Assembly (NCBI GenBank): GCA_021234155.1
Contig: JAJEKV010000111.1
Location: 479,845-543,844, forward strand
Source of the DNA: Isoetes taiwanensis
Lineage: Eukaryota > Streptophyta > Lycopodiopsida > Isoetales > Isoetaceae
Direction: 5' to 3'
Length of the DNA stretch: 64,000 bases
In this document: positions 1 to 11,729 of the stretch, piece by piece
How positions within the stretch are numbered: position 1 is the first letter of the stretch
Layout: the number at the start of each line of letters is the position of its first letter
Made by a program: the position numbers and the translations under genes
Notes under the pieces: model-generated
Databases searched by the model: none
Seen by the model: only the letters and a program-made list of their open reading frames with translations
What the model was told of the DNA's origin: nothing

Positions 1-44
1 TTTCAGAATTCTTTTAAAGATGTTGTTAGATTAATGAAAAGGCC

Positions 45-2045
45 ACGTCAAGATGTTAGATGAGGCCATTGAGGCCATAAGAACTGAAAGTTGGAACAAG
101 AGTTGGTAGCGTAACAATTTCAAAGGGTGCAAAGAAATTGAGCAGCTAAGATGAAGAAGAGCCGAATTCGCTACCTCCTGCGGCCAATGTGAGAAAGGAT
201 GTGGTCGTGGAAGAGGCCGAGGAAGGAGAGCATACAATGTTATGGATGTAAGAATATAACTATAAAAGCGCATCGCCCTAATAGAGGAAGTGGAGCCGCA
301 GGACGGGACGCAGATCACTCGGGAGAGTACGAAGACCGGGGTGGCGAAAGGTGACAAGAAAACCGGATGCGAAGACGCGAACCAAAATCACTCATTGAGT
401 GTTAACGTCAAGAAGCAAGTAAAACTACTCTTGGTTATTATCAATGACGCTAATGTTTCAAAATCCACCTGAAGAGATCGATGTCTTAACTTTTTAGATT
501 CTCGATTTAAGTTCGTAGTGAACTCCAATGAATTACTTTAAAATATTGAATCTATCGTATTACGAGCTTGCAAATGGGTAAGGGTGCCGAGCAGAGGGTA
601 ACGGACAGAGAATTAGAGTTGCAAATCGAGGGAAAATCAGCCAAAGATATCGATACTTTGTGATAATGTACGAATGCTTTTTAGTTTGCATCTCATGCAA
701 ACATTGTAGATAATGGATTTGATTTCGTATTTCACAAGTATGGATGCAAATTTATAAAGAATGGAGTTAAAATATTTGAACTCAAAGAAATGGAAACTTA
801 TTTCAAATGGAAAGTATCAATAAAGTTTCGCTTATGAATGACTTGTATTCGTGGGTATTTGAGGCTAGTGGCATGCAATTATAACAAAGATCCAAATAGC
901 AAAGAAACATGAATTGTTGGATGGTTTGGCTTTTAGTGATCTCGACTACGGAATATGTGACGCTGCATGTTTTGTAAGCGTAATTAGGTTGCTCTTTGAA
1001 AATGGCTGTGAAAACGGTATTTGAAAATCGGAATTAATTCATTTAGATGCTCAGGCCCATGCAAGCAGAAAGCTCTACGAAATCATACTTTGCCACATTT
1101 ATTGATGACGCCACCGCACCAAGTGCTATTTCCTTAAATCAAAAGACCGTGTGTTCAATGCTCTAAACTTTCAATCGCAGAGGGAGAACGCCACCGTGAT
1201 GTAAAATGCTTGGTATCATCTCGTGGAGAATAGCATCGATGAAAGGAAGAATCGGCTGGCCTACGTAACCTAAGACGATATGCTCTGCGACACCGAAAAA
1301 TCTGACTATCATGAATGCAAACAGATGCAGAAGTGCTCAACCACGCAAAGCTTGCCAAACTATTTATGGGGAGAATAAGCATCGCATGTTATATACAAAA
1401 TAGGCTCCCCACGCGCTAAAGGAGGAGTACCGTAGAAATATGGCTGCGTAAGACAATTGGTACGCGAGGCTCAAGATATATGGATGTCTTGCATAATGTT
1501 AGTCCCGTAAGAATTCGAGGAGAAACTGGATAACAGAGCATCCGTATTTTGGTAGGGTATGATGAAGAAGTCAATGTATAGATTTGAGGCGACTCGATCA
1601 CGCCGAAGATTCATATATCGCCAGAGATGTTGTGTTCAATGAGGCGTTGCTATACAAAATAGAAAGATCTTGACAAGTTAGAGAAGAAAGAGTGCATACC
1701 GGCAGAAAGTACAGAGGACGCTGATGCACGAGTTATGTTGATGAACAAAAACATGAATCTTTGGACATGGAGAACCCCTGATGAAGTGCATGAGGCCTAG
1801 GAGGATAAAAGTGCACTTCAGTGCCTAAGAAGCTGATGAGGAAGTGCATAAGGCTATAGAGGCTGATAGTGGGTACGATGTTGCTATGGGTAAGAAGTAG
1901 CGATGGAAGGGGAGCACGCAGGAACACATGGAAATGGAAGAAGAAGTTGATATCAGAAGATCCGTAGGTGTAGATCTAAGGAAAGAAGTAGAACGACCAA
2001 AGCTTCTAGCTTCACTTTGACCTCGAGCTTTATGGCAACAAAAGG
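45..2045 (+). pseudogene. Copia (Ty1) polyprotein relic: Gag tail, protease, integrase
   Basis: Order of remains on the plus strand: a Gag-like end (about 45-350); a protease stretch (about 480-650), where text like LQIEGKSAKDIDTL follows a degraded active-site region; a pre-integrase stretch (about 900-970, ELLDGLAFSDLDYGICDAAC, matching the 'GLP...C..C' spacer of Copia elements); then integrase core and C-terminus (about 1,380-1,660, with YIQNR-like, VGYDEE and the SRDVVFNE-type end). An acidic linker (about 1,690-2,000) follows, as usually seen between integrase and reverse transcriptase. No reverse transcriptase or RNase H follows, because sequence from about 2,050 belongs to the duplicated block. 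Several frameshifts and stops break it, so it is not functional. The 5' LTR lies outside the window. Confidence 0.75.
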
Positions 2046-2049
2046 GTAC

Positions 2050-3590
2050 CAAGCTTCTTGCATCCATGTTTTTCTTTTGTATCAGATTCAAGATGTGGTT
2101 TTTCCTTTATTATTATGAATAAAGGTGGTGTTCTAAAGACAGCTCGTTTCTTTCATGTTTTGAAGCCCTTTGTGCAAAGAAGACATACGAAGTTCCTCCT
2201 TTCGCAGTAGTTTCAAGAAAATTTTATCCAATTCTGTTTCGCTTAAATGATCGCTCGCTGTTTTTCACAATCTGCAAAATATTCTTTGTTATGGTAGCAA
2301 TATGAGTTAAGCCCTATTGTTAATGAAATTGATGTTGTCGTGATTTCAACTGTGAGATTCCATGATATCCTACCGCCATTACTAGATATCTATACTTTGT
2401 TTTACAAAGTATTTGTATTCAGAGAAAAATCGCTACTTTAGCTTTGGTCCGGAATTTGCAAGCTATAGTATGGAAGAGATAGTTACATGGCAAATAAAGA
2501 GAAATGGCAGTTTCGCAATGGACTTATTCTTTGTAGGAGCGAGTAGATAATAAACCCAATATACTTATTTTCTTTGCCTAACTATAAGCTCCTTTATTTA
2601 TGCTAGTTGAAACCATTGAACTCACCAAACAAGTTCTATGCTCAACAATGTTGTCGCCTCTATGTACTTCATCTTGTTTAATAGAGCGTTTGGGACAGAG
2701 TCGAATAATCCGCCATGGCATTTCTAGCTACATTCCTCTCTATGCTTTTATTTTTAGGTTTCCTGTGAAGATAAGAAGGCTTTACAGTATAACTTCTCTT
2801 CCATGTCCCCAATAGCTCTGCACCAAGAGTTTGGATGAGTTCTTTAGTACCTTCTTGCTAACATGCCTCCTTGGTTATGGCATTTCCATAGGCAATTTAA
2901 ACTCAAGGATCTTTCTTGGAGAAAGCATTCAGCCGCAACTGACATCGTAATTCTTTTCCTAGAGATTTACCTAGAGATTAGCTTGAAAGAGAAAGGTTTG
3001 CAATCATGAAGTCTTTATTATTTTCCGTATGAAAAGATGCTTCATTTTCTCATGTTGTATATGGATTCCTTTATGTCCTCAATCTACATTTTCCACAAGT
3101 TATTCTATCTTTGTGTTTTTGTTTTTTCACTTAAAAACAAAGAAATTTTACTATCCTCATCCTCATATTCCATATCTTTGTTTTATTTGAGTATAAAAGT
3201 TTCTATGCCCAAAATATTTATAACGACATTCTTAAATAGTCTAATCATAAACATTACATCATATTCTAATTCATGTGATTTTGCAGTATGGAGATATGCT
3301 TTACGCTTTCAACATATTGATATAAAACTCTAAATGCCTAACCTTAGAAGATTGCGGTATGTATAACAACTTAGCATTGCAACATTCCAGTTAAAATGAT
3401 GTTCCCCTTCTTTTCAATTATCAATGTGGAGAACATAGGGAAGTATAACAATAAAGCATACGTGACATCCAACATAGCAAATTATGCACCTTCTATTTTT
3501 AATTCAGATGTGAAAAATGAAATTATAGATTAACCATAATTAACGCACTACTGGATACCTATTCTATTCAGAAATGTTTGCTGAAAAGTA
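2050..3590 (+). repeat. Segmental-duplication block 1, first part (non-coding)
   Basis: This AT-rich stretch has two partial counterparts. Its first 270 bases match 17,580-17,873 and the rest match 30,701-31,990, both in the same orientation. Shared landmarks are 'ttctttgttatggtagca', 'actagatatctatactttg', 'atgcccaaaatatttataac' and 'gatacctattctattca'. Similarity stops at about 3,590 and 31,990. The two partners were one sequence, now split by the 12.8 kb insertion at 17,874-30,700. I see no coding region; the short open frames here are AT-rich and match nothing. The junction with the Copia relic at about 2,050 is abrupt. Confidence 0.75.
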
Positions 3591-3862
3591 TTAGAATTCT
3601 TAGCTAATTTTCGAGGTTGACGAAGAGCGGTTGGAGGGTGGGCACATCGACCATCAATGTCCATAATCGCTTCCACAAGCTTCTTCAATCCTACTCTTAC
3701 ATCTTTAACCACCAACATTCGCTTCTCATGGATCCAAGAATCGGTGTAGACCGACAAATAGAATACCGTAGTGGAATTCACAGGGGGACAAGAGACATCC
3801 ACTAAAGAAGGAGCAGAGCTAGGAGTAGAAGGTGCAGCAGAAGCCAATAGAGGAACTTGCAA
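3590..3862 (-). other. Unassigned segment with an open minus frame
   Basis: This segment lies between the end of the non-coding repeat (3,590) and the receptor-kinase transmembrane segment (about 3,900). The minus frame is open across 3,548-3,862, although its last residues fall in the repeat. The predicted peptide begins with a Ser/Pro/Ala-rich part (SAAPSTPSSAPS), followed by a mixed charged part I do not recognise. In the second block the equivalent place holds the kinase domain, so this piece either replaced the kinase or is what remains after a deletion. It could be the juxtamembrane region joined to unrelated DNA. Confidence 0.3.
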
Positions 3863-3884
3863 GTGAGACTTACGCTATTGCACA

Positions 3885-4844
3885 AAGAGATGGGCCTTAG
3901 GAAACGAAAAGAATTGCAACGACAACAACCACGCTTATCACAACTCCAACAGCTATGCCAAGAACACTTTTTGATTTCTTGCCAGCAGATGAAGCAATAG
4001 ACATGGTGAGCACGGGCAATGAGACATGGCAGCAGCAAGTCCTATCTGTGTTGTTTCACAAGGAGCTAGTTCAGGGAACCGGCTGCAACGAGAACACCTA
4101 GGCACCTTGTCACCAGAAGAAGGCAACTCGAAGACTTTATATATGCATTGATCTTCACTGCATTGTCGTTGGCATAAAACCTTCACTAACGGAATAAGAT
4201 CCGCACTAGAGACACTTCACTGTTTTGCTCTCCTCCTTCAACATTTAATCCTGTGTGTTTATCCAGCTCACCCCCACAGGTGTACCAAGTTCCCGCAGAG
4301 ATTACTCGAAAAGGACACATTTGGTGCATTTAGCTGACCTTGTGAATTATCTCCCCAGCAAACTGCTCCATGGGTATCATCTCGAATGCCGCAGCTGTGC
4401 CTGTAGCCACAGGTTATGGCTGAGAAATTATAGCCAGTTGGAGGTTGAGATTGGTTGAAATCATTCTCCCAGCACAACGTTTTTCTCGTTTCTATTCCAC
4501 AATAATACGAAATCTTCCTGCAAAAATAGCACTATATTGAGCTTGAGGATCTGGAAGGCTTGTTTGATTCTCGTACGGAATGCCTCTATCTCCCCAGCAG
4601 ACGGACTTGCTACTTAGTGTTTTTGCTTAGCCCACAAGTGAAAAAATCCCCCGAAGTGACCATGGTATACACACCTTTTGGAGGTTCCAATTGGCCGTAG
4701 TTGTTACCCCAGCAATCGACCGAGCCAGACCCATCTGCCCTAATCGCGCAAACATGCCGATTCCGGTTCAAGTTTGAATAGCTAATGTTACCGAATTTGG
4801 AAGTGCTGTTGACAACCTTTCCCCAGCAAACTGGGGTTCGGGAT
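3885..4844 (-). pseudogene. CRINKLY4-like receptor kinase pseudogene 1 (ectodomain and transmembrane only)
   Basis: Reading the minus strand from 4,844 down, WG-containing repeats typical of the CRINKLY4 family ectodomain (RCC1-like propeller) are clear: DCWGNNYGQLEPP, FFTCGLSKNT, AITCGYRHSCGIRDD, AVCWGDNSQGQL. A cysteine-rich stretch follows (about 4,080-4,190; QCSEDQCIYKVFELPSSGDK), matching the TNFR-like motif of that family, then a hydrophobic helix (about 3,905-3,965; LGIAVGVVISVVVVVAILF). CRINKLY4-type proteins are plasma-membrane kinases that act in epidermal and organ-margin signalling. Here the 5' end is interrupted by a Copia LTR that starts at 4,845, and the kinase domain is absent. 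Stops and frameshifts occur throughout. A longer paralogous copy is at 35,590-37,440. Confidence 0.8.
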
Positions 4845-5337
4845 TGTTGGAATGGTCATGCCTTATTTTCTATACTAGTGACATGTGGTATAAGCCAGGG
4901 AGGACACGTGTTAAAGATGAGTAACAGGAGACGATTAGAAAATGGGTTGAGCCGGGACAGAAAGGGGACGGACAGGGAGATCGGCAGAGCAGGTGTTTCA
5001 GAATCAATCTATGGCATTTGTGGGATGGAGGCATATCTGTGAATAGCCAGATAGGAGCCAGGATCAGAGGAGGTAGAAGAAGCTGAGACAGTTCAAGTGG
5101 CAGCAGCAGAAATTCGGATTGTTGAAGCCGGATTGTGAAGTGCAGGCAATTCAGAGACTGGGGAAAATATTTGGATTGTGTATCTAGCATCTGTGTTTGA
5201 ATCAGAAGTGCAGGGTGACGAATTTGTTTCTCAGATTGTGCAAGGTGTATCCCAGATTGTTATCTGGTGGAGATCGTTTGTGAAGGAGGAAGAGACCGGA
5301 TTTCTTGGGTTCAAATCCCAGGCTCTAATTTTTATCA
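4845..5337 (+). repeat. Copia 5' LTR
   Basis: About 493 bases beginning TGTTGG and ending in CA (TTTATCA), directly before the initiator-methionine primer site. The start coincides with the breakpoint against the paralogous pseudogene near 37,440. No second LTR copy was found nearby, so the 3' boundary rests on the primer-site position and the terminal CA. Confidence 0.65.
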
Positions 5338-5338
5338 G

Positions 5339-5350
5339 TGGTATCAGAGC
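5339..5350 (+). promoter_or_regulatory. Primer binding site for initiator tRNA-Met
   Basis: TGGTATCAGAGC lies two bases after the LTR end. This 12-mer is the standard plant LTR-retrotransposon primer site, complementary to the 3' end of initiator tRNA-Met, where minus-strand DNA synthesis begins. Confidence 0.85.
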
Positions 5351-5366
5351 TGGGACGGTCTTGACT

Positions 5367-6565
5367 ATGGACACAAATGCTAAAGCAGTTTCTCTTACCA
5401 TTGATTCTGGGGCTGAGAGAACCGTGATTGCTTCAGGAAAATTAATAAAAGAGATAAAGGAATCAGATACTCTTTGTGTGCAGATGGGCAATGGCAACCT
5501 GCATCAAGTGAAAGGATGCGGAAAGTTGGAATTCATGACGATGAGGAGAAGGTAAAATAGAGAATGCCTTCTACACTCCCTCGGTATGTTGTTCAATCTA
5601 GTTTCGGTGGCGCATCTAGTAGACGGCTATAAGTTAAATTTTGATGCTTCAATACAGATGGTGCGTAATGGAAAAGAATTTACGAAACGTAAAAGGTGTA
5701 AGTTATATTGTTTGACGCCTTCCAAGTATTGGAAAATGTCGTATTTCTTAGAATTGTGGCATCTCAGATGACATGCCGTTGATGCAAACTATTAAAATAA
5801 TGAGCGCATTATGTTGGTAGAGGGTTTGCTCACCAACATAGATAAAGCGTAACAAAATAGCGCCATGGATGTATGCTTGGAAACAAGCTGACATAAGCCA
5901 AATTCCTCAAGCTTAAAACCTTAGGCATTTTAAATTTGGTATCCAGATTTGTGGCCCAATGCTATAGAGATGTGAGCGCAAACATACTTCATTACGCTTT
6001 ATTGATGATTTTCCGTATGGGCAAAGTGTTACTTTAAAAATCTAAAGATCAAGCATCTGCATTTCAATTATATACTTAGCTGAAGCCGAACGCGGAGATC
6101 GCCCAGCAGCTTGAAGCCACGTCAGATTCAGGGGAGAGTATCTACCGTGCATTGCCGCGCTTGTCGAGAAAGGGAATACTGGCCACCACTTGGCAGACAT
6201 ACTCCACAAAGAAACGGTATCATTGAGCTTTAAAGAATAGAACTCTAATGAATGCAAGTGAGATCAATGTTGAAATACGCGTAGTTTGCCTAATTACCTC
6301 AGGGGGCGTATGCTGCGCCGCTTGTTATATTCGTAATAAGCTACCATCTACAGTATTAGAGGAGAATCTGCAGGAGGTGGTCCGGATAGAAAGCAATCAG
6401 AGCCGTTACGCAGCATATAAGTGTTTAGCATACATGGCTGTGCCAAGAACCGCTCCAAGCCAGATGATCAAGCATAAAACATATTTAGTTGGTTATGAGG
6501 ACCAAGGCATAGATTGTATGACCCCAAGACCAGAAAAAATTTATGTGAGTATGTTAGGTCACAGT
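5367..6565 (+). pseudogene. Copia protease-integrase remains
   Basis: The frame at 5,367-5,555 contains the protease active-site motif LTIDSGAERTV (DSG at about 5,403-5,411), followed by VQMGNGNLHQVKGCGKLEF, the usual Copia protease context. Next, 5,586-5,770 reads NLVSVAHLVDGYKLNFDAS, the pre-integrase region. Integrase fragments follow: SDSGGEYL at about 6,105-6,145, YIRNKLPSTVLEE at about 6,320-6,370, and CLAYMAVP with a VGY motif at about 6,425-6,510. The frame changes several times and the integrase core is compressed, so it is a dead relic. Gag is missing between the primer site and protease, so there is also an internal 5' deletion. Confidence 0.8.
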
Positions 6566-8130
6566 GAATCGCCGCCAATTTAAACGATAATACTCAACTT
6601 TGGCTTTCAGATTCATGGATCCCGAATGGTATACGTGCGTAAGCTGCCTTCCGCCGACACAGTATTCAAAGAGTGTTGAAAGAGTGCTCATATATCCCAT
6701 CCTCACGCTTGACGTTGGGGAAAACTAGAAAGAACAACAAGGTAGCTCTAAACTCATGGAAATTTTATATAATTTCTAGCTTCATGACAAGCATTATATT
6801 GTAATAATAGAAGGTTCTCGATATCGTAAGGATCCGGATGCTGCTAATATATTGTAATAGAAGCCGCTGCCTGATAATTTGCCCCGATATTGTAATAGAA
6901 GTCAAGGTCTCCGGACATCGTTGACCTTCACATTAATGTAAGCGACTTACCGCTTCTAAGGAGTTTTTTATTCTCTCCTCGCTTAGCACGCATTGGCGAA
7001 TTCGCTAATTCACATTAAATCAAACTAGAACGGATGACTTTGAGAAATAAAGGAGCTTTTTATTCTCTCTTTTAGCACGACATAACGGCCGACCGCATGT
7101 CTCACACAATCGCCATGTTTCCTTTTGCCGCCTCTTGCTAATAATCGAGATGCCACAAATAGAAATACGATCTTCACCAATAATATAGAATAATTCAAGT
7201 AAAGAAAAGCTTCAATCCAAAGGTTATCATATTTTCAATTCCAAAACCAATTTGGATACCTGAGTTCTAAGATGATTGCACTCTAAATTGAAAACCGATG
7301 CCCGAAGTTTTCTAAGCTTAGCAATTAGTTTGTCATCTTGGCGAAGTTTGATTATTTTTTGCTGTCTTGGCAAGGCAACCATCGCCATGTGGGGTTTTTG
7401 CATATTCTAACTATATGCTATAATATACTTAGAATATGCCAAAAACCTGCTCCAAACCTCAAGTATTGCCTTCTAGTGGTTAAGCCGGACGCTACCGTGC
7501 TTTAACCCCATTAACCGGGCTTAAATCTACAATTTGTTTAGCAAAATCACGCATTCTTTTTGTTTCTATGAATCTTCAGAGCCACCGATGGCACATGGGT
7601 TCATGGGAGTTTGTGATTGGCACGCTTGAAACTTCCTTTGAAAGCTCCTAAATATTTGCCCGCTAGCCTAGTTTCTTAGGGCAGGCATCAACGCCGCATG
7701 AATTTTGCGATTCATCAAGGCTTAAGAACACCGGAGAAAAGAAGTTGCCCTACTTTACGTTGATGGCGCTCGTGTTTCAATCGCTTCCTTTAGGTATCTT
7801 AGCTGATTCAGGTTTGGTCTAATTTCATTTGGGTGTTCTCAGGTTGGAGCAATGCGAGGCCTATAATCCATCGCATATGTCTGCAGCATGCTATGATTTG
7901 TATTCTAGAACAATGCAAGTTATAAGATGGCACTCGGTGTCAAACAAGACCTTAATTTACAGCAAAAGAGCTTTCAGCAAAGGACCGTGGTCGTTCGAAT
8001 CTCACTCTGGCATATGTCCACAAAGAATGTTGGCGGATTTACACTTCAGAACAAAATGCAAGTGTATAACATACAATCTTATGTCAAAATAAGACTTTAC
8101 TATAGCAAAAGATTAAAGTAAAGATCAGGT
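6566..8130 (+). repeat. Dispersed repeat of the duplicated block, non-coding
   Basis: Similarity exists to several other places: 6,610-6,790 to 12,820-13,020 and 37,490-37,690 (marker 'aaagagtgttgaaagagtgct'), 6,930-6,985 to 13,890-13,965 and 38,490-38,545 ('ttattct..cgcttagcacga'), and 7,050-8,130 to 39,420-40,380. A motif with 'tatattgtaat.gaag' is iterated at 6,790-6,910 and again at 37,690-37,760. A hairpin core lies at 7,392-7,447. No coding region was recognised; frames at 7,829-8,121 overlap one another and look accidental. Confidence 0.6.
7392..7447. repeat. Hairpin core of a dispersed repeat (copy 1)
   Basis: Arms of about 25 bases (7,392-7,416 and 7,423-7,447) pair with one mismatch and one single-base gap. 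The left arm holds 'catattctaactatat' and the right arm 'atatacttagaatatg'. Related, more decayed hairpins lie at 17,120-17,185, 32,750-32,815 and 39,785-39,840, all followed by 'cc.caaac(t)tgctat'. Confidence 0.7.
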
Positions 8131-8429
8131 CAATAAACAATGAATATGGATCTGGCCTATATAACATGCATAATGAATGAAGAGTATTTGTTTCAAAGCA
8201 GATATGTGATATATTTGTTAGTGTGGAGGAGGTAACTTCCTCCCGTGATCGACATGTACTTCGTGATGAGATTGCGACCAGAATACCGTAGCGAGACAGC
8301 GGTGATATCTAAAAAATTCGTAATCTGTTCATGACCGGAAGGAGCCGGTGCGGCATACCGTGAGCAGTTTGCTGTAAATGCAGCATTTTGTTCTTTTAAA
8401 GATAAGCGCGGATTAACGGTGGCTATCAT

Positions 8430-8615
8430 GATGTTGATGAGGCCATTGAGGCCATAAGAACTGAAGCTGGAACAAGAGTTGGTGAGAACACTTCAAAAGG
8501 GTGCAACAAATTGAGTAAAGAAAGATGAAGAAGAGAGCTACATGTTGCCTCAGTACGTGAGGAAAGGGGATGGTCGTGGAAGAGGGGCCGAGAAGAGAGT
8601 ATATGTCAAGAATAT
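8430..8615 (+). pseudogene. Copia gag fragment, second copy (left part)
   Basis: Close copy of 60-250, sharing 'gatgaggccattgaggccataagaactga' (positions 8,431 onward), 'ggaacaagagttggt', and the run encoding a Gly/Arg-rich tail (RGRG-like) near 8,565-8,600. The continuation seen in the first copy at 268-350 reappears only at about 12,600-12,690, because a LINE lies between. Confidence 0.65.
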
Positions 8616-9619
8616 GGGCTATATTGTATTGTATTTAGCTGAATCACCGTTAGACCATCGTGTCCATAGATCTAGAAAAGTTACATGGCTGCTGGTCAAC
8701 TCAAAAGGAAAACGAATGTACCAGACTCCTTACACATCGCTGCCTGCCGTCAGAAAGGTCCAGCAGGCTCTTCGGACCTGGCCATAATCTTTGAAGATAC
8801 ATACCAAGTTTTATAACCAGATTCTAAAAGTCAGGAAAGAATCGCACTTGGAGATTTCCTGCTCATCAAGAGGTAGTCAAAGTCGGTACCTGAAAAGACA
8901 TGTCGTTCATCTTCTACTGGCTCGAAATAATAAAACGCATCATCGGGCATATCCCGCTTCGCCCCACCAATTGCCAGCTTCTATATGAACTTAGCGATGC
9001 AAGAGAGAAGCTCGCTTTCTCACGGAGCTACCATTTAAATAATCCTCGGGCCATAATTATCATTGCATTTATTTCTTCCCTCAGAAAAGTTTCTTTTGTC
9101 CCCAAAGATCTCCAAATGCCGCTACTCAACGATTTCACTCGTCACCAGTCTCGAATTTTATATTAGATGAAGGATCATTCAGTCCAATGCCCAACAGCCC
9201 GGCCAATTTCTAACATTTATACCATTCCAAGATGGATTGGACTGGTGATTCTGTAAGGCTTATTCTTAATTGCGGGTCTTTAATTTTGCATCTGCTTCCA
9301 AAATACTCTAATTTTTTGACAAAGGGTCTCCACTTCGTTTTAGATACATACCTGTTTCTACAACATTCATGTGGGGTCCGAAGCTTTTAACTCCACTTTT
9401 TCAAGCAAGAAACGCGAACCTTTTCTACCTCTTCCACTTTGATCAGCAAAGACTCAGGACCCCAATTATGCACCCACAGAGCCAATTTGCTTTAACTCAA
9501 TGTCCAACATTATCTACTTCAGATAACCCAGACATATTATGTTCCAATAGTTTGGCATATGATATAGTGCCCTCTTTAGCCCCCTTAATATTCTCTTCCT
9601 GATCTTCGCTATTCATTTA

Positions 9620-11712
9620 TATGTTTGTCACCTCATGCCCAAATACTTAAGGATTTGGAATCGTTCAAAAATCTCTCCACTCAAATTTATAATCAGCTTT
9701 TATAGAACCTATCACCATCACTCGCTTTCCTTTATTCATACTCCATACAAAGATAGACACAAAATTTCAAGTCCTTGGAAGAAGTTTTTGCAAACCCCGG
9801 TGTTTGAGAAACAAATGACATCACGCAAAGATAAAGCGCAAAGCGAAAATGATTCACTTAGCAGCATTCTCTCATTGGCAGCCACGCCTAAGCTCGGCTA
9901 ATAAAAGACCAAAACAGAGAAGGACAATTTGTTTTGTAACTTTTATTGACTCACCAGCTTTTTTGAATTCACGCCAAAGACATATAAGCACCTTTCACCA
10001 AATAATTTATATCATCAATATTTGCACTACCATATGCTCATTATATCCTTTATATAATAGAAAACACTCATGATTTTTGAAGGGCAATGAAGGGCGCTTT
10101 GAAGGGCAATGAAGGGGCCAAGACTGTGGCAAGACATGTGTCGCCTATTACGCTTTTTGAGTATGTGAATTCAAAACCACCCTTTTACACCTACATTACT
10201 GGCGACTTTTTCTCTCGGCCTTCCATAGGAAATGATAATTGTACCAACACCTTTCTCACAGTCGCGGTAAACTCTCTTTATGCAACTCTTTTGAATTTTA
10301 ATCTAGCTATTCTGCCTCCCATTTTTTACGCGGACACTCGTCAATGTTTTGGCAAAGTCTACTAAACAACAAATGAGAGCTCTCCGATGCCCTTTGCCCT
10401 TCCGCCATCACTCTCAAAGTAAACAAATGATCTATAGTAGAGTGATTTTTTCGAAACCTACCGACCCAATGCTCTAACATTTTGTCATCAAAATTTCCAC
10501 CGCTATATAGTTCCAAAATAGTACCCAACAATTTAGCTATGACATTACTTACTAAAATTGTACGATAGTTAATGCATAATAACTGATCCCCGCTCAAGAT
10601 GGGTATAACCCCATTGAAACACCATTTTTCAGAGTTTACACCTTAAAAGCTTCTTCATTAAAAAGTTCAGCAATTTTAGCATGCACTTTCTCCTCCCTAA
10701 TTTAGTACTTATCGCGAAAGTTTCATCCTTGCCTCCCATTAGCAAGCTTTCAGAGAGCATATTGTACATCTACTGCATTGAATATATCAGCAACATCTTC
10801 CTCGCTTATTATTTCCATGGCCTGCCTCAGAAACTGTGTACAACTCTCTAACAAAATCCGTGTTCATCCCCACTAAAAGCGCCTGGTGCAATAGGGCAGT
10901 AGGTTTATTCTTTCAAAATGTACTAGGGCAATGATTTATTTCAATAAATTCTCCTGCCAACGCATTTTCCACTCTCGGCTGCTTTTTGCTTTATCAGTCG
11001 CTAAATACCGCTGAGCTTCGCCTTTTATCCAAAGATCTGTATACATCATAACCACACAGACATTCTCATCCCACCACTTTTGGTTTTTCTGCTTAGATTT
11101 CTTAGTCCGGCCCAAATACCGCGACATGCCTACTTAATAGAGTTTTCATAAGAAGCCTATTTTTCGTGATAAAGTATGTGGCCGCTGAAGCATCGGGAAG
11201 ACCTTCTCCACCATATCCCAAAATTTTGCTTTATCACAATTGCTTTGAGGCTGCCAACTGGCACGTGAGGATGTCGACTCAATTTGCATTTGTACATGTA
11301 TTTTAAATCTCAAAGTTGCATGGTCTCCATTCCGCTTCAACAACTATATGAAAGTCTTGAACCACCTTCTTTGCTAGCTTCCCCAATAAATAGTCCACTA
11401 CACTCGCTACTTTGTGGACGATGCATGTAAAAGACCCGCATAGAAAACAAGGCAAACCATTATAAACGACCAAATCCAATGACTCACGTAATTGTAATAA
11501 CCGGGTGGGCCCATATTATTCTCCTTATTCCTTCGAGCATCTAATCCAACCTTGCCTCGCATAAGATCCTTCAGCCCATCTCCCGCAGCCATAAGTCTCG
11601 TATGCCTTCTAATTAATACTTTGCTTGTTTCCCGCCAATGCTGCCATATTAAAAATCTCCCCAGACAACACTTGCCCTTTTTAAATTCAGAAACGCCCAA
11701 AGCTAAATTCAA
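9620..11712 (-). pseudogene. LINE endonuclease and reverse transcriptase remains
   Basis: An endonuclease-like end lies at about 11,440-11,600 (GDGLKDLMRGKVGLDARRN, comparable to the 'GDFNA..G' region). The linker follows (about 10,940-11,340, with KNQKWWDENV). Reverse transcriptase is clear at 10,310-10,597: INYRTILVSNVIAKLLGTIL followed by FRKNHSTIDHLFTLRVMAEG, the classic LINE 'NYR.IS..'/'GFR...ST.D.I..L' pair. Near 9,630-9,760 a palm/thumb end reads DYKFEWRDFE and LKYLGM, matching the 'F.YLG' motif. The catalytic YADD box was not found intact. Many stops; non-functional. Confidence 0.75.
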
Positions 11713-11729
11713 AGGTGATCAACAGCAAA

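Larger units (their letters stand above)
4845..6566 (+). mobile_element. Copia LTR retrotransposon, 5' half only, inserted in the receptor-kinase pseudogene
   Basis: The element starts at TGTTGGAA (4,845), the point where similarity to the second block at about 37,440 is lost. Similarity resumes at about 6,566-6,610 with cognates of 12,745-12,835 and 37,460-37,515. It carries one LTR, a primer binding site, protease and integrase remains, but no reverse transcriptase, RNase H or 3' LTR, so the 3' half was deleted after insertion. Orientation is plus, opposite to the host pseudogene. Confidence 0.7.

Noticed and set aside
6042-6257. Minus frame over the Copia integrase
   Set aside because: The plus strand carries the SDSGGEYL integrase motif here.
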